A stretch of DNA of 6,115 nucleotides from Defluviicoccus sp. Lineage in GTDB: Bacteria; Pseudomonadota; Alphaproteobacteria; MPNO01. The stretch's first letter is position 1. Each line of letters begins with the position of its first letter. Of this stretch, positions 1-6,115 are shown piece by piece. A program made the translations under genes and the position numbers. The notes under the pieces are model-generated. The model saw only the letters and a program-made list of their open reading frames with translations. It did not search any database and was not told where the DNA came from. The stretch covers positions 1-6,115 of the forward strand of contig JAPPHW010000298.1 in the NCBI GenBank assembly GCA_028820945.1. The letters run 5' to 3'.

Positions 1-453
1 ACCGCCTCGATCTGCTTTCTGCTGGTCTCGGCGCACATCTATTCGCGAATGATCACGCTGACCGGCATTCCCAACATCATGGAGCACTATGTCGAGGCTT
101 CCGGCCTGGGGCTCGCCGGACTGCTGGCGATCTACATCGTCGCGATTATCCTGATGGGGACGATTCTGGATGCCGGCTCGATCATGCTGATCACCGTGCC
201 GCTGGCGATCCCGGCGCTGGCGCCGTTCGGGGTGGACCTGATCTGGTTCGGGATCGTCACCATCATCGCCGTCGAGATCGGGTTGCTCACGCCGCCCCTC
301 GGCCTCGCCTGCTTCGTGATCCACAACAATCTGGCGGACGACCGGATACGGATCGACGACGTATTCTGGGGCGCCGCGCCGTTCGCGCTGACGATGCTGG
401 TGGTTCTGCTTCTCGTGGTCGCGTTTCCGGAACTCGCGACCGCCCTGGTCTGA
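1..453 (+). CDS. dctM: TRAP transporter large permease (DctM family), C-terminal part
   Basis: The reading frame is open from the first base, so the 5' part lies outside the window. The visible 150 residues are the C-terminal third of a protein that is usually about 425-440 aa. They are almost entirely hydrophobic membrane segments. The family's most conserved block is present: GTILDAGSIMLITVPL (visible residues about 53-68), then GVDLIWFGIV and EIGLLTPPLG (residues about 92-101), followed by FVIH. Large TRAP permeases are inner-membrane, sodium-coupled importers of carboxylates and related organic acids. They work with a small membrane subunit (DctQ) and a periplasmic binding protein (DctP), expected to the left of the window. 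The substrate cannot be inferred from this fragment. The stop (451-453) lies 6 bp from the convergent marR stop. Family assignment is firm; the symbol is generic. Confidence 0.93.
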   Translation, partial: TASICFLLVSAHIYSRMITLTGIPNIMEHYVEASGLGLAGLLAIYIVAIILMGTILDAGSIMLITVPLAIPALAPFGVDLIWFGIVTIIAVEIGLLTPPLGLACFVIHNNLADDRIRIDDVFWGAAPFALTMLVVLLLVVAFPELATALV

Positions 454-466
454 CCGCGGTCAGGCC
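447..466. repeat. Palindrome spanning both convergent stop codons
   Basis: CTGACCGCGGTCAG (450-463) is a perfect 14-bp inverted repeat. Allowing two G-U pairs, it extends as a stem to 446-467. It contains the TGA of the permease (451-453) and the TGA of marR on the opposite strand (460-462). As RNA from either strand it could fold with a CGCG loop. There is no T-tract on either side, so a classical intrinsic terminator is not supported. It could still block transcript ends between the two genes. Confidence 0.5.
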
Positions 467-1026
467 GACGCCGCGGCCTGGAATTCCACGCAGATCTTGG
501 CGGTCTCGCTGGCCGGGATGGGCTCGTCGGTCAACGCGCAGTGACAGGATTCGGCGTCCTCGTCGCGCGGGCAGAAATGGACGCAGTCCAGGCAAGGTCC
601 GAACGCCGGCATGCCCTTCGCCGTCTGCACCGCACGCACCAGCCCGTCAAGGCCGTCGGCGAGCCGGGACTGAGCCTCGCGATCGAGCGCGTCCGCCGCC
701 TGCAGCACGAGGCACAGGGGATCGTTCTCGATCAGCGCACGCCCGGTGTCGGTGAGCTCCACCATCAATGCGCGACGGTCCGCGTCGCATCTGAGCCGCC
801 GGATATACCCCTTGGCCTCGAGCGCGATCAGCGTCTGCGAAACGGTGCCCCGCGTCGTGCCCAGATAGCGCGCGATGGCGCCCGGCGAGCGGGAATAACG
901 GTTGGCGCGGGCGATGAAGCGGAGCGCTTCCCACTGGGCCGGGTTCAGGCCGGAAGCGTATTGCAGACCGTGGGCCATTCTACCCAACCGGTCGACGAGC
1001 TCGGCTATGCGGGCGCATTCCGACAT
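460..1026 (-). CDS. MarR-family transcriptional regulator with C-terminal cysteine-rich tail
   Basis: This is a 188-aa predicted DNA-binding regulator. Residues about 27-100 form the MarR winged helix: LNPAQWEALRFI is the helix before the HTH, TTRGTVSQTLIALEAKGYI (about 57-75) the recognition region, and DADRR (81-85) the usual MarR wing motif. The domain is followed by a helix (about 104-135) suited to dimerisation. The last 45 residues are unusual for MarR proteins: CLDCVHFCPRDEDAESCHC begins at C145 and gives cysteines at 145, 148, 152, 161, 163 and 179. This pattern suggests a bound metal or Fe-S cluster. From memory, related tailed MarR proteins occur in alphaproteobacteria, but no ligand is known to me. 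A TAA codon lies in frame 6 nt upstream, so ATG at 1026 is the most upstream possible start; the ribosome site is weak. It is divergent from rpoH and probably regulates itself and rpoH through the shared 190-bp region (inference). Confidence 0.9.
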   Translation of the reverse strand: MSECARIAELVDRLGRMAHGLQYASGLNPAQWEALRFIARANRYSRSPGAIARYLGTTRGTVSQTLIALEAKGYIRRLRCDADRRALMVELTDTGRALIENDPLCLVLQAADALDREAQSRLADGLDGLVRAVQTAKGMPAFGPCLDCVHFCPRDEDAESCHCALTDEPIPASETAKICVEFQAAASA

Positions 1027-1071
1027 TCCGACTTACTTAGAACCCCGAGGGCGGTTCGGCCACCCCACGGG

Positions 1072-1086
1072 CAAGAAAATTTCTTG
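1072..1086. promoter_or_regulatory. 15-bp perfect inverted repeat upstream of marR
   Basis: CAAGAAAATTTCTTG has 7-bp perfect arms around a central A, 46 bp upstream of the marR start codon. It is AT-rich within a GC-rich genome and differs in sequence from the ACTCGA-type repeats further right. The size fits a dimeric regulator's operator. It could equally be part of the marR leader RNA. No protein can be assigned from the sequence. Confidence 0.4.
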
Positions 1087-1103
1087 AGCGCCAACCGGTC
1101 CGG

Positions 1104-1133
1104 AATATTGTTTCGACTCGATATTATTGTTGA
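1104..1133 (-). promoter_or_regulatory. Possible marR promoter
   Basis: On the minus strand TCAACA (plus 1128-1133) is followed after 18 nt by AATATT (plus 1104-1109); each matches the sigma-70 consensus at 4 of 6 positions. The leftmost ACTCGA repeat falls in the spacer, so a protein bound there would compete with polymerase. The transcript would have a leader of about 70 nt containing the 1072-1086 inverted repeat. The match is weak; the call rests mainly on location and local AT-richness. Confidence 0.25.
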
Positions 1134-1168
1134 TTCACTCGAATGGAGCCGGTATGTTATCGACTCGA
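1109..1168. repeat. Three TGTT-(N3-5)-ACTCGA repeats in the marR-rpoH divergent region
   Basis: ACTCGA occurs at 1116-1121, 1137-1142 and 1163-1168. Each is preceded by TGTT (1109, 1128 and 1155) with 3, 5 and 4 nt between. The first and third copies share the longer TCGACTCGATA (1113-1123 and 1160-1170). The steps between copies are 21 and 26 bp, so the first two lie on about the same face of the helix. Three related copies within 60 bp of a divergent regulatory region look like a multi-site operator, probably for the adjacent MarR protein (inference). Confidence 0.5.
1130..1158 (+). promoter_or_regulatory. Probable sigma-70-type promoter for rpoH
   Basis: TTGATT (1130-1135) and TATGTT (1153-1158) are separated by exactly 17 nt, each matching the consensus at 4 of 6 positions. 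Transcription would start near 1165-1167, giving a leader of about 50 nt. The -10 element overlaps the left arm of the 19-bp palindrome, the usual geometry of a repressed promoter. A weaker alternative lies upstream: TTGAGC (1084-1089), 16 nt, TATTGT (1106-1111). Confidence 0.45.
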
Positions 1169-1173
1169 TAACA
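1155..1173. promoter_or_regulatory. 19-bp perfect palindrome, likely operator (MarR-type)
   Basis: TGTTATCGACTCGATAACA has two perfect 9-bp arms around a central C. The length and symmetry suit a MarR dimer. It lies on the -10 element and predicted start site of rpoH, between divergent marR and rpoH. Binding would be expected to repress rpoH. That the neighbouring MarR protein is the ligand is an inference from position. Confidence 0.6.
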
Positions 1174-1177
1174 ACTA

Positions 1178-1199
1178 CCGCGTCCGCGGACGGACGCGG
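1178..1199 (+). promoter_or_regulatory. Stem-loop in the rpoH leader
   Basis: CCGCGTCC (1178-1185) pairs perfectly with GGACGCGG (1192-1199) around a 6-nt loop (GCGGAC). No U-tract follows, so it is not an intrinsic terminator. It sits 4 nt before the putative ribosome site GGGGA (1204-1208) of rpoH. The same GTCC (1182-1185) could instead pair with GGAC at 1206-1209, which overlaps that ribosome site, so two competing folds are possible. A role in translational control of rpoH is speculative; an 8-bp GC stem alone is very stable for a thermometer. Confidence 0.45.
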
Positions 1200-1216
1200 G
1201 GTCGGGGACACGCAAA

Positions 1217-2095
1217 ATGGCACAGGGATCGACTTCCTATCCTGATCGCGGCGACCGCCGGTACATCTCGGCGGTGATGGACGCGCCCATTCTCGAGCGC
1301 GAGTACGAGGCCGATCTCGCCCGGCGCTGGCGCGAACGGGGCGACGAGAGCGCGCTCGGCGAGCTGATTACCGCGCATATCCGCCTCGTCGTCCGGATCG
1401 CCTCCAAGTTTCGCGGCTACGGGCTGCCGGTCGGCGACCTGATCCAGGAAGGCAATGTCGGGCTGCTGGAAGCGGCGAACCGCTTCGATGTGGAACGCCA
1501 GGTGCGGTTCTCGACCTATGCGACCTGGTGGATCCTGGCGGCCATCCAGGAATACGTCGTTCGCAACGCCTCGATCGTCCGGATCGGCACGACGCCGGCG
1601 CAGAAGAGCCTGTTCTTCAACCTGAGGCGGCTGCGCGCCCAGCTTACCGACAATTCCCGCCCGACCATGTCGGACGAGGAGCGCGAACGGATCGCGCGGG
1701 AACTCGGCGTGTCCGCGGCCGCGGTCGAGAGAATGGAAGCGCATCTCTCCCACCCCGACCGGTCGCTCAATGCCAGCATTTCGGGCGACGACGGCGACGA
1801 GATGCAGGACTTCCTCGCGGACGACAGTCCGACGCCGGAAGACATCGTCCGCGAACGGCACGACTTCACGGCTCGCGCGACATGGTTGCGCGAAGCGATG
1901 GAGGACCTGACGCCGCGCGAACAGCAGGTGATTTCCCGCCGCTTCCTCGGCGAGGACAAGAGCACGCTTGCCGAGATCGGCGAGAGTTTTGGCGTCACCA
2001 AGGAACGGATTCGCCAGATCGAGGGCAAGGCGCTCGCCAAGTTGCGGACGATCCTCTCCGACCGCAACGACTTCCAGGATTTAACGCTCAACTGA
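1217..2095 (+). CDS. rpoH: RNA polymerase sigma factor, RpoH (sigma-32) family, RpoH2-like
   Basis: This 292-aa alternative sigma factor directs RNA polymerase to stress promoters. Region 2 shows LRLVV-like IRLVVRIASKF (55-65), DLIQEGNVGLLEA (74-86), and RFSTYATWWI (97-106) with the paired Trp used in promoter melting. The RpoH-specific box is clear as QKSLFFNLRR (129-138). Region 4.2 carries the helix-turn-helix STLAEIGESFGVTKERIRQ (249-267). The N-terminal YISAVMDAPILERE (16-29) resembles the RpoH2 branch more than RpoH1. The start at 1217 is preferred over the internal ATG at 1277 (Met21) because YISAV matches conserved family sequence, and GGGGA lies 8 nt upstream. Two oddities: Leu107 follows WWI where K or R is usual, and Ala118 replaces the Trp of the RNW/RSW motif. 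Regulation is probably by the divergent MarR and the leader hairpin. A heat-shock or oxidative-stress role is inferred from the family. Confidence 0.93.
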   Translation: MAQGSTSYPDRGDRRYISAVMDAPILEREYEADLARRWRERGDESALGELITAHIRLVVRIASKFRGYGLPVGDLIQEGNVGLLEAANRFDVERQVRFSTYATWWILAAIQEYVVRNASIVRIGTTPAQKSLFFNLRRLRAQLTDNSRPTMSDEERERIARELGVSAAAVERMEAHLSHPDRSLNASISGDDGDEMQDFLADDSPTPEDIVRERHDFTARATWLREAMEDLTPREQQVISRRFLGEDKSTLAEIGESFGVTKERIRQIEGKALAKLRTILSDRNDFQDLTLN

Positions 2096-2129
2096 CGCCG
2101 GGGGCCGTGTCGCCTCCGGAACCGCGCTG

Positions 2130-5577
<3,448 letters not shown>

Positions 5578-5581
<4 letters not shown>

Positions 5582-6115
5582 GCGTGACCTTCAACGACGT
5601 GGAAGCGGCGACCCGGGCGATCGCGGACAGCGTGATCGAGACGCCGACGGTTCATTCGCCCAAGCTGTCGGACATGCTGGGCACGCATATCCGCCTCAAG
5701 CTCGAGAACCTGCAATACACGGCCTCCTTCAAGGAGCGCGGGGCCCTCAACTGCCTGCTAGGGCTGGGTGAGGTGGAACGGGCGGCCGGGGTGATCGCGA
5801 TGTCGGCGGGGAATCACGCGCAGGCGGTCGCCCGTCTCGCGGGAAGGCTGAATGTCGCGGCGACCATCGTCATGCCGAAGAACACGCCGTTCCAGAAAGT
5901 CGCCAATACCGAGGCCCTGGGCGCTTCGGTGGTGCTGGAGGGAAACGATCTTGCCGAGGCCGCGGCGTTCGCGGACTCAGAGGTTGAGGCGCGCGGTCTC
6001 GCCCTGATCCACCCCTACGAGGATCCGCGCGTCATCGCGGGCCAAGGCACGGTGGCGCTTGAAATGCTGGAGGCCGCGCCGGATCTCGACACGCTGGTCG
6101 TTCCGGTCGGCGGCG
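5578..6115 (+). CDS. Threonine ammonia-lyase (threonine dehydratase), N-terminal part
   Basis: The frame runs off the right edge, leaving 179 complete residues of a protein usually about 330-420 aa. It is a fold-type II PLP enzyme that deaminates threonine to 2-oxobutyrate, the entry to isoleucine synthesis or threonine breakdown. The PLP lysine is K52 in YTASFKERGAL. SAGNHAQAVA (76-85) is the substrate/PLP loop, and PVGGG begins at the window's end. LENLQYTASFKERGA is closer to threonine ammonia-lyase than to serine racemase or threonine synthase. Whether a C-terminal ACT domain follows cannot be seen, so ilvA and tdcB cannot be separated. The start is GTG at 5578, overlapping the acylase stop (GTGA); GTG at 5584 is an equally possible start two codons later. 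No strong ribosome site is visible, so translation is probably coupled to the acylase gene. Confidence 0.92.

Noticed and set aside
1005..1223. 72-codon minus-strand frame between rpoH and marR
   Set aside because: It overlaps both divergent starts and the AT-rich regulatory repeats, and its product has no protein-like features.
541..1245. Open frame of 234 codons on the plus strand covering marR and the intergenic region
   Set aside because: It runs opposite a clear MarR winged-helix gene, would cross the operator region and the rpoH start, and encodes no recognisable motif.
1175..1861. Minus-strand frame of 228 codons opposite rpoH
   Set aside because: It is a shadow of the sigma factor coding strand; the rpoH frame has full family conservation.

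Overview
This 6.1 kb window is GC-rich bacterial DNA, almost certainly from an alphaproteobacterium. The main reasons are the heat-shock sigma factor, which resembles the alphaproteobacterial RpoH2 (RpoH-II) branch, and a porphobilinogen synthase with the aspartate-type (magnesium) metal site in place of the cysteine (zinc) site. The TRAP transporter permease, the MarR protein with a cysteine-rich tail and the threonine ammonia-lyase also fit. I cannot place it below class.

Layout. Positions 1-453 (+) hold the C-terminal third of a TRAP transporter large permease (DctM family). Its stop lies 6 bp from the stop of a convergent MarR-family regulator (460-1026, -), and one palindrome covers both stop codons. 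The MarR protein ends in a six-cysteine tail that looks metal- or Fe-S-binding. A 190-bp, relatively AT-rich divergent region (1027-1216) separates marR from an RpoH-family sigma factor (1217-2095, +). It contains a 15-bp palindrome, three ACTCGA repeats, a perfect 19-bp palindrome overlapping a plausible -10 element, and a strong GC hairpin just upstream of the rpoH ribosome binding site.

From 2187 to the right edge runs a tightly packed, probably co-transcribed set on the + strand. It comprises hemB (2187-3185, TTG start), a membrane-anchored penicillin-acylase-family (S45, Ntn) hydrolase (3182-5581) and a threonine ammonia-lyase (5578 to beyond the window). Both junctions are 4-bp stop/start overlaps (ATGA, GTGA), which suggests translational coupling. 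A weak sigma-70-like promoter lies in the 91-bp rpoH-hemB gap.

The most interesting part is the marR/rpoH pair. A regulator with a potential metal or redox centre faces a stress sigma factor across a region with operator-like repeats. In Rhodobacter sphaeroides, RpoH2 acts in the photooxidative stress response, so a redox- or metal-responsive MarR-RpoH2 switch is a reasonable but untested hypothesis. The right-hand operon combines housekeeping enzymes (heme and isoleucine precursor synthesis) with an acylase of unknown substrate.
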